Below are positions 25,391 to 39,240 of a stretch of DNA of 64,000 bases, one piece after another. Made by a program: the position numbers and the translations under genes. The stretch's first letter is position 1. Every line of letters starts with the position of its first letter. Source of the DNA: Megaleporinus macrocephalus (Eukaryota; Chordata; Actinopteri; Characiformes; Anostomidae); assembly GCA_021613375.1 (NCBI GenBank), contig CM038711.1:19453694-19517693 (forward strand), given 5' to 3'. Below the pieces are notes generated by a model. It ran no database searches. It saw nothing but the letters and a program-made list of their open reading frames with translations, and was not told the DNA's origin.

Positions 25391-28300
25391 CATTGTGGTT
25401 ATCAGTGGTGAATATAAAGATCCTTACACATATTATACATACACACATATACAAACATCAAGACTCCAAGATTTTATATCACTGATTTGTAAACATCCTT
25501 ATGATTGCATCTGTATGCTATGCGAAATTATGATATAACGTATGATGAGTCACAAGAACATTACGAGAGCTCTTTTTTGTAATTACATAATGTGATCATA
25601 TATTCAAATGCCACAAAAGGGCTGTGGTTACATTGTCAGAAATATACACATTTATAAATAGCCTTCATAGTCTCATTCTGATGTGAGCCACGAACCCTGT
25701 CAAATCCCTGGGCAGCTCGTCACTCGTATATGTCCGTCTCTATAGCCCTCTCATTGGGACGGTTTCCAATGGAAAATTAAACAGGCTGTGAATTATCACA
25801 AATGTTCTGGCAAATGACACTCCATTGGAAGGTCTTTGTCACCAATTATGTGTCCATTAAAAAACAGTCAATCAGTCAATGTGCAAATAGCTAATCCTCA
25901 GAGGGCTCACTCATTGACAGGGAACTGTCGATAGTCCATCCGATATGATTTAGCTGCTAAGAAAGTAGGGGCTCACCTTAATCTGGCCTCTTTTACAACA
26001 ACCACATTCGTTCTTCATCTTGAATAACTTTAGCAAGCAAGTTCAAAACACTGATAAAAGTCAGTGTTGGGAGACATTGCAAGTTAGATGCAGTATTTTC
26101 CCGTGTCTTGCTGTGGGTCACAATTTGAGAGGTGTGTATTACGGCTTAAGAGGACTGAGTTTATCTACCCTCCCCGCCCCTCCATCGCCCCACAGCTGTC
26201 TACAGAGCAGCTTCTACATTTGACTAAACAAAAACACAAATTGGCTGTCTGGCCAGCTAATCTGATTTCCGAAAGAGTTGAAACTGAGACCCTGTTAGCT
26301 CCTTCAGATGATAGACTCTAGTATTATGTTCTCACATCGTAACTGCGGCTTTAGTGGGTATCCTTTTCCCAATCAAAACAAGCGCTCCAAAACATTATTG
26401 CATTATGTTACCATTTTGAAACAAATGACTCGAAATGGTTCAGCTTTGCCACAGACAGTAGTCCTTCCACAAACCCATTAGAGAGTCTTAGCCTGGTTGC
26501 TGTGTGTGCGTGAGTGTGTTGCTTGTGAAACCAGCCCCTCCATCACCTCTCATTGCACCAGATTCATTGACAGCGCCTTTGGTTTTAAGCGTTGTAATGG
26601 ATCCATGGATCAAAACCGATTTTCGCACACACTCATAAATCACTCAGTCAGAAACGATGGGCCCTATTTATAATTTTTGCAGATTATTTGTAATATTTTT
26701 AGCACACATTATGCTGCAGTGACATCTGTCAACAGTTCCAAGGAGGGAGAGAGAAAAGAGCGACAGAGGGAGAATATGAAGAAAGAGGGGAATGATGGAT
26801 CTAATATTGGTTGCTGCTTTCAAGTTTCCCCTCTTTAACAGACTAGTTGTCACTGGCGGCTTACCAATTGTGTGCAGAGAAAACCTTGCCTATGCATTTT
26901 CCAGCTTGAAACTTAGAGACTTGAGAACGTGTATTCAGGTGTGTACTACAAGTGTACAGAAAGTTTACCCAATTTTTATGTTATCAGGCCATACAATGGC
27001 TGCTGCAGATGATTTTAACTGTGTGACATGCTTTTCTTTGTTTAGCTAATTCTGTATTGTACTGTATCAGAAACTACATTACATCAACTCGAGGTGAATG
27101 TGTGATGATTTAGACATGCAGATAGGTAACACTAATTAATGTACATAAGCTGTTTTACTTGTTTGTTTGCAGTGTAAAACTAAACAAGAAGCAAACTTGG
27201 ATACTAAAGCCCTTTTGCTTGACTGACCTCATTTGCCAGATTTCAGAGTATTGTCTGAACTATTCCTTTAAATCACTGTACTATTCAGGGCTGGGCAAAA
27301 CACTGACTGACTGCATGTTTTTCCTTATGTTTACAAACAGAACATAATTAGCCCTGTTTAACTGGATATAGTGCACCATATTATGTGTTGAACAAACTAT
27401 GATGTGATATATTCTGCCATATTGCTCCATTTTTTCTTTTTTTTTTTTTAGATTTTAATAATTAGTTTAGATTTTAATGCCTTGTGTGTTGTGAGTCTCC
27501 TCCTACTGTCAGTAGCCTTTGATTTTTTGAGTTTTGTTTCATCTGTTGAAGTATCTAACACCATAAGCAAAACGGTCTCTGTCATGTCTGTGACCGGTTT
27601 TCTAGATCTGCCAAATTATAGATCTTGAATCATTAGAACATACTATTATTTTTACATTACAGTACTGTATGTGGGTTGGGCAACAGACTGAAATGATTGT
27701 GCTGAGCCTAAGTGACAGGTGGATTGGATACCCCCGGGAAAGGCGTTCAGAAGGAAACGGATTAAATAAATTAGTCACATCCCTCAAAGTAAGGCTACCT
27801 TTTTGACACTGCTTTAAAAGCATGATCTGTACCGAATGTTCGCCAAGATGCAGATGATACAAATCCCTCAGATGATAAGAACTTTTTAGTCAAAGTCTGC
27901 TGTTCAAAACTATGTAAAAATGGATTTTGATAGTGCTTTGGTTCTTCCCCCTCTGTCAGAATAAAGTTCTAACATTTAAAGCAATGACGAAGCAGAGCAC
28001 CCTCTAACTTTGATTAGTATTTATATCATTTCTCCTTGCTGACCCGCTTGCTTATGTTTTGAGGTGGAAGAAAGAAACATCATAATTTTCAAAAGCTGCT
28101 GTCGTAAGTGATTTGTGTGCATGGCAGCTGAGCCTTAAACATTGGGACTTGGTAATAGGAATATCAGAAGGTCACTTGGGGTCAGGCAGTCTTCCTCTGC
28201 AGGAAATGAGCTTTCGGTGTGCTGTGTTCCCAAAGTAATGAGCAGCGCCGCTCTGTTTAATCTTTGCTAATATTGTTATAATAGCTGGATGAATTATTAA

Positions 28301-28730
28301 AAACAAACAAATATGGCTACATATTCTGTGGACCACACGGGCGAATGATGCGTCACACTGATGTCCAGCCAGTATGGCCAGTGTTTAACTGAGATCATTG
28401 TAACTGTGTCCATTTGGCACCCAGCTTGTTACAGTTAGATACAGTAGCCTCTGTGGGCCCTCTGAGGGCCCTAACACAGCCCTAAAGCCAACGCTCTGAC
28501 ATCAGTCTACATAATTGGAAAGTAAACAATAATTTCCTTTTCTGTTTTGAGGCAAATCATTGGCTGCCAGTGTTTAAATTAATATACACCAGTTATGTTT
28601 GGCTGATTTGCAGAGATTTAAAAAAAAATTCCCATGCCCTCCAAATGGATTGCTGTTTTTTTATTCAGTTCCTCTTCTTTATGGGTTATCATTTTCATAT
28701 TCTATATAGGAGCTGTTTTAATAAAGGCTA
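25391..28730. other. Non-coding desert, no gene seen
   Basis: AT-rich DNA. A small conserved-looking patch at 25690-25960 (CAATTATG, TCATTGACAG) is the only notable spot. Confidence 0.45.
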
Positions 28731-28739
28731 TGAATATCA

Positions 28740-29010
28740 AGTCATAATATGCAAATATATTCCCCATATTGTGGCCTCATGTGAGTGGCGTGATTGGTTG
28801 GTGGGGGACAAATTGTCCTCAGCCAGGATGTTTGGCGACTCAGCAGAAGCTACTGCTGATGTGGGTAATAGCCTCTGTCCTAAATTTCCATGATAAAGGT
28901 GGGCATGAAGATGTAAAAGGGAGAAGAAGAATAGCCAGAGAAATGAAGAGGCCCTGCCTTCTTCGCATAATATTTCCTTTTGCACACACCGAACGCAGCC
29001 ATGGACACAC
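28740..29010. promoter_or_regulatory. Candidate regulatory element with octamer and CCAAT motifs
   Basis: A perfect octamer ATGCAAAT (28749-28756) lies about 35 bp from an inverted CCAAT box (TGATTGGTTG, 28791-28800) in a repeat-free block. Both motifs are read directly; enhancer function is inferred. Confidence 0.35.
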
Positions 29011-29150
29011 TTTAATGCCAAAATCACAAATGGACAAATGCAAGTGTTTTGTCAATAGCATGTAAATAGTTATTCATATAATGCTAATTTCTTTCTGCTT
29101 GTTTCCATCACGTCATTCTACTCTGGAAAATTGCAATTAAGTTTGGGGAG

Positions 29151-29187
29151 ATAAAAAAAAAAGAGCCAGAGAGAGAGAGAGAGAGAA
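29151..29187. repeat. Poly-A and (GA)n tract
   Basis: A purine-rich simple sequence. Confidence 0.8.
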
Positions 29188-29219
29188 ACACCAGACATGC
29201 CAACTGCTCTGCATTTCAA

Positions 29220-29560
29220 GGCTTGATTGGACTATCAGCTAGTCAGTATGCCGCCATGGGTTTCATCGCTGTTAATTGATCCTTTCTTTAATTAATGTGA
29301 AAAGAGAAAGACCATAGCCTGGTCCTGTCTGCTCGTCCTCCCCTATGTCCATCTAAACAGAATAAGAAGCCTGAGACCTCTGGAAGAAACTGAAAGCTTA
29401 AGCCTCTGTTGTGGATTATGGGCTATTTTTGGTACACCTTTCCAAAGACGTGTGCTATAGATTGTCTGGCTTCATTAGCTAGACCTTCGCTGACTAGTTT
29501 TAATTTACATGGAGTGGCCTTATGCCTTTAATAAGCATGCGTGGGTTAATGTAACACCAA
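29220..29560. promoter_or_regulatory. Candidate conserved non-coding element
   Basis: Contains GTTAATTGATCC, TTTAATTAATGTG and TTTAATTTACATGG with no repeats. It is suggestive of a homeodomain-responsive element and is a compositional call. Confidence 0.28.
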
Positions 29561-29569
29561 GCTCGAGAG

Positions 29570-31591
29570 TCACACGCTCTCCCTTTCTCTCTCCCTCCCA
29601 TATCCGCAGTGCGTTGTTTAGCCCACGTACACCATGTGAACAAGGCACAAAGATTTCTATGTTTGCTTTAGCATAGCACAACATACCATCCGTTTCCTTT
29701 TAGTGTGTTAGGTCCTGAGTATAAACCAGAGGTGCATAACTCATAATTACGCCAGCAAGAAATTGCAGAACAAATTTAACCTGTGGATGAACCTAGCGTT
29801 TTTTCAGGGACACCCTTACAAACTTCAGAGGGAGAAGTTATGTGGGGTCAAGAAAACTGTTAATGATCTTTTCCCTTAGATGTAGGCCATACGCATCAGA
29901 CATGGACACCGTTTTCTGTGCTATCGTTTGCTTTGCCTTAAATATATTGGTTTAATTTGTCATAAGAAATATTTTTCAGGTGTTTTTTGGAATTTCTTAG
30001 TTTTTTCCCTCCATCCTAATTCCCTTGATTATTCATCAGAGGTGTGAAATGCCATCTTAGCACTTGACTTTTCCCACTGAATGAGCAACTTCATTTTCTT
30101 TGATTGCTATAAAAGTTACCAAAGGATAAGCTTTTTCTTCCCTGCGACAAGGGCAAGAAATGAAGGGATGGCAGCTGAAGACTGAACATGTAAGTATCTG
30201 TTTCTGTCTAATTAAATCTGAGAAGGAGGCTCATTCCTGCTCTGTCAAGTGGTGCATGCAAACGGAGGAGGCTCCTTTTGTGGGGACACACTGCCACCTA
30301 TAGGCAGAAATAAAATCAGCCTTCAATCTCTGTAAATCTTCAAGTGTATTGTAGGGTCAGCCTGATGTTTACAGAAATATGATTTAGAGTATTGAAAGTG
30401 AGAAGAAAACTAGCAATTAGTCCCTTCTCTTTTTTTTGCTTGTTTTTTGTCTTCCTATTTCTTTTAGGACTAAAATATTCATGTGTAGCTACCAAAAAAA
30501 ATTCCATACTTTATGTAAAACATTGTACAGCATTGTTTACTTCATTTTCTCGGCTTGTGCTTATTGACGAAAGGACATTTTCATGAGCTTCTCGCTATCA
30601 GGAAAATAAATAGATTGATGAGAGTGGAGAACAGCTGCAGAAAACAGAGGACTATTGAGAATTCAGTTATTTATCTTGCGAAGTCTTCCAAGGATGTGGT
30701 CAGCTCATCAGGCCTGTAATAAGTTTGAAAAAGTCTTGAGTATGTTGTTGTAGCTAGAGGACAGAGACGGGAGAGAGAGGGAAAAAAGCCAAAGTATGTT
30801 TCCAGATCTTTCTCCTCCCACGGCCTGAGCAGTGGCTGTGAGGAAGTCTTGGCCAGGCCACCTACGCACATCTCATCTTTACTGCTGCTCCACCGTCAGT
30901 CCTTTATTTATTTACTCATCTATTTTAGATCACCCCGACTAGCAGCCCCACGGCTCGCATAGTCCAGGGATTTAAGGAACTGTCAGACTTTCAATGGCTT
31001 TATCAAATCTTCATTCCCTTTCACACAACATTGTTGACCATTTGAATTTGACTACAGCGTACTCCTGGACACTAGCCTAAATGTTATATGCATGCCCATT
31101 TTGGCATTTTAAGCTACCCTGTATATTCATAGTACCCCATAGTATTTGTTTTTTGTTTATAAGTAATATCTGGCAGCAAACTGCATGGGAAGGCGAATTT
31201 TTTATTTTATTTTATTTATTTATTGTTTTTTTTTTTCTCCAGTGATTATAAGGATCTCGAAAGTCACTTTTTCCCCATGTTGCTGTGGTCAGCCACAGCG
31301 TGTGTTAACACTGTTAAGTTGCCTCTAATGCCGTGCCTCATTTGTCTACTGTGGACAAGTCAATTGAATTCCCTCAAAGTATATTCTCTCTGTGTGTGAG
31401 AGGGTTGGTAGGGTTTTTTTGTTTGTGGCATCTTTTTTGTATAGTCACGTATTTAGAAAGTGTAAGGGTTGCATTTTTTGGATTACCAGAGTCACCCAGT
31501 GAGTTGCATTACCAAACACGCTTTCTTCTTTTTAACATTTTCTTTGTTGTGTTAATTTAACTGGACGTTCATCCAATACATATGTATGTAT

Positions 31592-31658
<67 letters not shown>

Positions 31659-32430
31659 ATTTGTTGTTGCGGTTTTTTGTCTACAGATCCAAAATTTTGT
31701 TTTAGAATCCGACTTTACACTTCTAGACAACTCTTGCTTTTATTGTCGCACCGTAACAAGTATTAACTGAAGTGTGATAGTACAGTGGCTGAATGTCTCC
31801 AGCTGCTGCTGTATGTGCTCCTCTGCTCTCTATGTGCTGTCAGTGGCGCTCTATAGCACAGCTGTGCTTACTGACCCTGATTCCCTGACCCGTTTTCCAC
31901 TGTGTATGACTGCTGGCGCCTCTCCCCACACCCCCTCCGCCCTGTCGACTTGATCAGGGACCCGCCTTGGACCTGCCTGGCCATACCGGCAGGCTTATCT
32001 TTGATTGGGTTACTTGATTATGCGCTCTGTTTTAAGGCCTTCTGTTTCACACTGCTTTAATGGCCCTCCAGGTTAGGTATGAGGAAATAATAACAAAGCC
32101 TTCACTCAGTATCAAGCCTGTACTCAGCTATTATTTTGCTTAATTCTGTCTATGAAACAGTTCTGTAAAAACATATAGAGGATGTGAAACTGTGAGTTAC
32201 ATGGAGATGTGCTGTTTTCATCGGTTAATTCTGCCACCTTCTTTTCTTTTCTTCTTACTGGCATTTGTATGCTGAAGTGGCAGACAAAGCTGGATTGATG
32301 AGAGGGACAAGTGCTTTATGGAAGCTCAAAAGAAGCATCGGTCTGCCCCTAATTATGTTTATATTTGTACCTGCATTAATGTAGCCTGTCAGGTTATTTT
32401 GGTTGCAGAACATCTCTCTACCCTTCTTAA
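29570..32430. other. Non-coding desert, no gene seen
   Basis: AT-rich, including a compound microsatellite at 31592-31656. A short GC-rich patch lies at 31900-32050. No gene was recognised. Confidence 0.45.
31592..31656. repeat. (GT)n(AT)n compound microsatellite
   Basis: GT units pass directly into about 20 AT units. Confidence 0.95.
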
Positions 32431-32439
32431 GCGCTTGGT

Positions 32440-33040
32440 GACCCCTTCCGCTTAGGAGAAATCAGCCTCCAACTGTAATGATGCTGGTAATTTTGGTGAT
32501 AATTGTAATAACAGCAGCAAAGCCAGCTCATATCAGCCAGGGACTCTTACCCCGGCGCAGGTCCCAAATGCAGGAGCCCTTATCGGGCGCAAAAGAGCAG
32601 CCAAAGCTCCCCGCAAAGCACCTCACAGATAGTGAGGCGGCCTACACACGCCATGCTCTTAATTCCCTCTGACAGTCTGGGGCTGCTTGCCTACCTGGTT
32701 AAGCCGTGGCTTTCTCAAATTGTGTGTGCTTATAAACTGACAAAAGGGAATATCGCAGCGGCCAGCCGAAGGGAAGCGCAGAGAGCTCTTTAACTTTGAC
32801 TGACAGCTCTTGTCAGCACAGCTCTGCGGGTAAGAGGGACCTGCTCAGGCCCTGGCGGAGTGCGTTCTCCAAGCCGAAGCGCAGAGGCGGCGTCGTAATT
32901 AAATGGAGGGGGAGGGAAGGCTGGAAAAAACACTGAACACAATTAACAGCTAGCATTTTAGCAAGGAGAGATTATTTACCCAGGCCTGTCCGACGGAGGC
33001 GACCAATCCAATTATTGCTAAGATGTTTCTGTCACTGTTC
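32440..33040. promoter_or_regulatory. Candidate conserved non-coding block
   Basis: Repeat-free with GGTAATTTTGG, GATAATTGTAATAAC, GTCGTAATTAAATGG and CCAATCCAATTATTGC. It is moderately CpG-containing. The 64-codon frame inside has no family resemblance. Confidence 0.37.
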
Positions 33041-33390
33041 AGTAGCGGACAACGTCTCCCTGTCCAACAGTGACTTTTCTTTGGATGCCCACTGACTGAA
33101 GACAGAAGGACTTCATTTCAGTAGAGAGTTTGGGGACCATTTTATAGCATCACCGATGTCATTTTCCTGCTATCAGCCACAATTCATCATAAATAACTCA
33201 TGTTAATGAAGAAAAGACAATCGGACAAATGCTGCAAACAACTGTAGAGAGTGCTGGCAGACACTTTGTCAGAAGTTTGTGGACCCCTTGTCTTTGAACT
33301 TTCTCTCTGATATATTTCAAATAAGAAAAAAAGCTGCAAAATATTTTGTTAACTAACACAAATCAACTATGTACTGTGAATGTATTTTAC

Positions 33391-33449
33391 TTTATTATTA
33401 TTATTGTTGTTATTATTATTATTATTATTATTACAATTATTATAAATAG
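33391..33449. repeat. (TTA)n microsatellite
   Basis: TTA/TTG trinucleotide units with a few interruptions. Confidence 0.85.
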
Positions 33450-33779
33450 TAAGTTTGGCCTAAAACATGTTTTGTGTTAAAAGCACAAATTAAAATCTGT
33501 TTGCTCTAATGTGATTTGAGCATCTACAGTGTTGCTGATGAGTGCTGTCATCGCAACAAGAGGATAAAATGTGAGGTCTTGCCTTGTTCTTAGACTACTA
33601 CTATCACATATATTGTTTCTAATGCTTAAACAAGTGATAGGAATAAGAAATTAGTCTTTAATTATTCTTTACAGTTTTAAATGTTATTGCAACCAGTGCT
33701 GTATTAAAATCATTTTGAAAAGCTAAGAGTTTCCTAAACAGTGTGTGTGTGTGCCTGTGTGTGGGGGATCTAAGAGTGA

Positions 33780-34140
33780 GTCTTCAGGCCCTGCTTGCAT
33801 GAATCCCTGGTCCCGAGCCATCTACATGGGAGGTGTGTTATTGAGGGGCCGTGGGCATGGAGCTTCTGATTGAGGCTGCTGACGGCGGGACAAAAGCGGC
33901 ACAGGCTCGCGACTGAGACTTTCACCAAGCACAGGCCCTGCAGGCAATGTGGGTGCAGAATGAAGCAGCACGTCGGGCAAAAGAACGGCCCTTTCACTTT
34001 GGAGAAGGCAAATCAAATAGAAGCCCAGGCGCTGGGTCCCTAGGTCACCAAGCAGGTGGGCAAGAGAGCGAGGGAGAATGGGAGAATGAGGAAAAACAGC
34101 AGACAAGTGGGAGAACGTCACATCTGGGCTAAATTAGAAA
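33780..34140. promoter_or_regulatory. Candidate conserved non-coding element
   Basis: A GC-rich unique block open on both strands for 60-100 codons but without a recognisable protein. A CAGCAGGGGGGCGCC stretch just to its right (34201-34215) resembles a CTCF core with one extra G. Confidence 0.25.
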
Positions 34141-34259
34141 GGAGCGCGCGAGGATGTGACAGGCAGATATGCTTTCTAAAGTAAGTCCAGGTTAGTGAAG
34201 CAGCAGGGGGGCGCCAGATGAGAGTGATTAAGGAGCCAGACTTTGAGGAGCAGGTGCCC

Positions 34260-35420
34260 CTCCACAGAGGGGGAAAAAACTCCCCCAAGTCTCAAACCAA
34301 AGCTGTGAGCAACACTGCTCATATGACAGAAAATCATTCCGTAATGGATTTAAAACAATGAAAGCAATAGTTCTGCTACAAATCAGATTTACATAGTGTA
34401 CTCCAATGTTTACTTTAATGTTGTCAATCAGGTAACATGTTTGATAAGTTTAATTTTAAATGGGAGCTACCAGACTTATATTACTTAAAAGTAATGGTGC
34501 TATATCATATAGACAAGTGTGCACTGTGCAATTCCTCATTTTTACAGATATCCTACATGATCTAGACTATTTAAGCATGCTTTACAATTTGACATGGTTT
34601 GAGATGATTTAGGGGTGTAGTTTGCTAATTGGTCATATAAAAGTTTACTTGTTAGCTACATTAGATTCATGGCGCCAATAAAAAAAAAAAATAAAAAAAA
34701 AAACACAGCATAGGTGTTTACTGGGTACACTGGCTTAGGAGGAAAGTTGCTCCCAAGTGGCACAACCATAGGCATTACACCATCAACGGAGATCACCAGG
34801 TCAATTCTGAAATTCTTACTCCCCCTCAATCATTTAGTGAACAGCTAACAGCAAATTGAACTGTCCAGTGAGATGTTTGCATCATTTTGATGAGGTGGTT
34901 GACTGACTGTACTACGAAGCTAGCCATCACGCATCTAGTTTGATGGCATCATGTGATTAGGAGATCTAGCTAGCGGGTAGAATTGTAATAATTAAAAAAA
35001 AATGATCATGATATAGTTGAATATGCTACACTAATTTGCATGTCTCTGCATTGTTACTACACTTTTCAATCTCTCGTCCATATTGTACAGCAATTCCGCT
35101 CAAACACGTTTAAATTTTGCCCAGGTGGTTCTTACATGGTGCTTACTTACAAGAGCAGATACTGCTGAAATGAATTTTGCTTGATATGAATTTTGCATTG
35201 AATGATTATTATTTCATGCCATTTGCTTCGTGCAATGTTTGTCCATGCAGTTAGTGATGAAAGAAATGTTCATACTTCAACTTTAAACCTATCCTTCCCA
35301 CCATAGTGTGCCGTTATGAATCATGTCACGTGAGAGGTTTAATCATTTAAAGTGGATTACCTCACCTCACATTACCTCATCGATTAATTGTGTTACTTAA
35401 AGATCTCTAAACAGGAGATT
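34260..35420. other. Non-coding desert, no gene seen
   Basis: AT-rich DNA with an A-rich run at 34679-34704. No coding signal was seen. Confidence 0.45.
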
Positions 35421-36099
35421 TCTTGGCCAGTTGATTTACTCTTCCCGGGTCGTGCTTTGCCAGCTGGTAACCCAGAACTGCTTGCAAAGACAAAAACTCC
35501 TCAAGAAGCCAAGAGTAACAGCATTGTCTCCCTAATAGTCTCATAATTCCTCCCTATGGCTCTATTACGTTTGGTGTCTACCACTGCTTTTCTCGCAGCT
35601 TGTTTCTCCAGTGAAGATTGACACTTTGGATAATTGATTCGCCGCTACATTAACTAATGTAACAATCAATTACTCCGACTGTTTTTTGGGGGGGAACAGA
35701 GGCATATTAAAGAAGCATTAATGTCAGCAGCTCATAAATAAAATGTTTTGGGTGCAACATGAGCTTAATCTGACTAAGCGCTCCGAGCCATTCCTTTCTC
35801 TCTTCCTCCCATTCCTCCTTCTCCGAGCGGCTGCTAACTTGGCCAGGCAGCACACTGAAGTGGAAAGTGTTTGTTTCTTGCTCTCTGTTTTCCCTTCCGT
35901 TGCATCGCATTGCATTCCGCAGCTTGTTGGTGCATGGCCATGACGGATGTGAGCTGTAGTGTGTAACTGCTGGCCTGCAGAGTGGGCAGAGGCTCGGACA
36001 TGCTTTTAGGCCACCGTGTGGGAGTTAGTTTTGTATTTTAACATGCATTCAAAGTCACAGCATAGATTTTTAGATATAGAACATGCTAAGCTGCATCTT

Positions 36100-36415
36100 T
36101 CTTACTGCCTTTTATCCAAGCAATTACTTCTTGGTAGACATTATGGCTGCAATAATTAGTTATCACAGTCGATTAGTCATTTACATGGCAGCATGTCATT
36201 TACTCAAGAACTCTGAAATGCTTCATAACACTACAGGAAGCACGGAGGACATTATAGATTCAGATGAAACTCTGAAGTTGGATTGTTGGAGGCAGTCTGA
36301 AGAGGGCAAAGTGAGAGGAAACCAAAGGATGTATATGGTTAATTGGTCGACTAGTCAGATAATAGAGTAATAGGCTAATCAATTAGACCAACAGTCTTTA
36401 GGTGTAGCCCTACTA
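36100..36415. mobile_element. Probable non-autonomous hAT-like element
   Basis: TATGGCTGCAATAATTAGTTA and CAGTCGATTAGTC on the left are mirrored by TTGGTCGACTAGTCAG, GCTAATCAATTAG and TGTAGCCCTA on the right. This arrangement of TTAGTCGATTA words with GGGCT(G/A)CA-type ends is familiar from hAT-like non-autonomous elements in fish. The 95-codon frame inside is not a gene I recognise. Confidence 0.45.
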
Positions 36416-36912
36416 GAAATCTTCATAGGCTTGATTGAACTCATTTATAGGAGATTTTTTAAACTGATACTCCGCAGCCTCGTTATCCTTCAAGCTGGCA
36501 ATGATAAAAGAGGCCTGGCTGTTAATAAAGCAAACCTGCAACAATGAATGTGAAGAGGGCCGTACTGCTGGGGCATGGGATTGGAGAAGTTTTCTCAAAG
36601 CTTTTTTGAGCAAAGTTAGTTTTATGGGTTTCAAATGTCGACATGATATTGCTACATACTATGCTGTCTCAGCTCAAACCAACCATTCAGACTTTTTCTC
36701 ATTCTAGAAACCCTTTTTTCATAGATCATAGGCCATGTTGGTCAAAGTTGCACCATGAAGGAAGCAGACAAAGTTGGCTTACCTGACAGTTTACAAATAA
36801 CTTTAGATGAAAGAGTAACAAATCAGTAAATTCAAATATTTTTGTGTGACTCTATTTGTTTCTTTTTTCTCCTACACTTATTCTTTCTCTCTTTTATTCT
36901 GTCTTTCTCTTC

Positions 36913-36955
36913 TCTCTCTCTCTCTCTCTCCCTGCCCCCCCCCCTCCCCCCGCCA
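36913..36955. repeat. (CT)n and poly-C tract
   Basis: CT repeats followed by two C-rich runs. Confidence 0.85.
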
Positions 36956-37445
36956 GTGGAGAGGCGAAATCCCAAATTATCCAGGGGTTTAAGGGGCGCA
37001 GTGCCCCGGAGCCCCTCACCCCATAGCGGAGGTAACGTATTCAGTGGCCTGGGGCAAGAGCTGTGGAGAGCGCGGCTGGTTGCATACTGATGCCTGAGCA
37101 GGGGAGGCAGTAATTGGTGCAGCCGAAGAGAGGGGAGAGGAGGGCACAGCAATGCGAGATGATGCCTTTGTTTCTCTGCCTGTCTGACGTTCAGACTCCT
37201 CCTCCTCCTGCCATCATCACCCCCCCTTTACACACACACCTCTCCTTCACACTCAAACTACTTGCTAATTGGTCTCTTGCTGCCTGCCTAAAGACCCGTG
37301 GACATTCCACTATCTTTTTTTTTTTACCCAGTAAAGTGTGTTATTACATTTCACTTGACGTTGTGAAGCTCTATGTATTCAGTAGCAGTGCGTTGCCTGT
37401 GGTAGCGCTCACTGCAGAGTATCGATTTGCCAATTAGATCGTTAT

Positions 37446-37446
37446 G

Positions 37447-37517
<71 letters not shown>
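37446..37517. repeat. Long (AT)n microsatellite
   Basis: About 70 bp of pure AT, with a second shorter AT run at 37526-37540. Confidence 0.95.
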
Positions 37518-37518
<1 letters not shown>

Positions 37519-37599
37519 TGTAAACTATATATATATATTTTTTTGGTGCCAAAATGACATTTTGTTTCTTTTCCAATACTGTTGAATTTCACCAAGTTT

Positions 37600-39240
37600 A
37601 AGAAATATCATGTTTCATCTCATAATTTTATGGAGGTTCTCTGGAATAAAGATGGTGACTTTTCTGTATAGTGTATAGTATAGTGTAACTATACTGTGTA
37701 TAGTTTGTGTATTTGGCATTGTGTAGTAACTATGTTCTAAAGCATTTTAAGTTTTGGGCCATTGTCTTCTATTGTATATGATTTTTGTGTCTCTCTAAGG
37801 AACTTGCTGTCTGTATAAACTGGGCATGCGCTACAGACGCTGCAGTATAAGATTAGGTAGAGAAAAGGTGGCCTACATCTATGAGATGTAAAATTATGTC
37901 TCACGTCTTCGTTGTCGGATATTTATATTCAGTAGTCAATTCAGTTGCTTCTGCGGTCTTGATGACCTTGGTGTATTGAACAAACTCAATCCTGCACTAC
38001 CTGTCCTCTTTCTCTGAAACTTTTTGCAGTATGACTTTGTGGCGTGCAAGCCTATGGTGCTATGGTAAAGTGAAGCATGTTGAGGTTTCAGCAGAGCGGT
38101 CAGTGGGGAGATGTGACCACGTGGGCCTCTCCGCAGTGTCATAGCTAAAGAGGAAAATCTAATGCAGGCTTCAGTGGCTGGCTAATTGGGCCCTGGTGGC
38201 TGACATCGTAGACTCCACAAGTAAAACAAACAGTGTTTTAGCATCTCCTCCACTGGGCGCTTTAAGCCATGATCATAGAGCAAAGTGGTTACACTGCAAG
38301 ACCGTATCTAATTAATCTGAATCTGAGCTTTTTCGTGCAATTATAGCCCCCCTCCCTCCATTCGTGGTATGTTCATTTAGGACGAACGCAGTGGCATGCT
38401 TTGGATCTAGGGAAGAGTTCATGCGGGCCACAATTAGCAAGTCTTGTTAATGAGAGTGATGGAGGCTAACTAGGCCCCAAGCATGCCTGCATTATCAGAG
38501 GCAAAAGATGATGACCGCTCTGATCCTCCATAAGGTAATGACAAGCTGGACCAAAATGAATCTGTATTGTGAATCCATGTATGTATCCATATCACGAGTA
38601 CATTTAAGAATTACTGTTAGTAAAGAATAGCAGGTGTGAGCTTTTGGTTGTGTTGATATTAGGTCAATGACACATAGTTCTTCCAGACATACAGTATATT
38701 TACATAAATTGTTGTGTAAAAAAAAAAAGATTGTAACATATGGTGGTGCGCACATGCGAGCAAGCACATGGGTGCACCATTTGTGTGTGCATTGTACTCA
38801 GTTCTTCTGGAGAAAAGGCTTAGGGAATTTCAAACACAGTACTGCATATGCATATGCTAATGCATGTTTGCATACCTCTTGCCCCAGGCTGTATGTTATG
38901 AAGTGGGCTTATGATGGACTTTTAACACTCTTGCTCTTTGAAATTCTCTGCAGATCAAAATATATCAGGACTTGATTGTCATATCACGCGCCGTCTCACT
39001 TTTCTATCCACACCTTCAACTACTATCCCCATGATTTCACTTTGTAATTTTTTTTTTTTTTGCTGTTGCTCATTTTGGTGACTGGCTATACATATTCATC
39101 CACATACTATAGAAGGTGTCAAATAGAGGTGTCCTAATTGTGTCCTTGATGAAAGGCCATTAATATTGAACACTTCTCCAGTCACCCACTCACTGAGGAA
39201 ACTGTGTGTGTGTGTGTGTGTTTTAATCTCTCTGTCTGTG
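37600..39240. other. Non-coding desert with one conserved-looking patch
   Basis: Mostly AT-rich. The patch at 38150-38480 (GGCTAATTGGGCC, TCTAATTAATCTG, CACAATTAGC) may be a regulatory element. A (GT)n lies at 39205-39222. Confidence 0.4.

Noticed and set aside
34201..34215. CTCF site in CAGCAGGGGGGCGCC
   Set aside because: One extra G breaks the spacing of the core; kept only as a remark.
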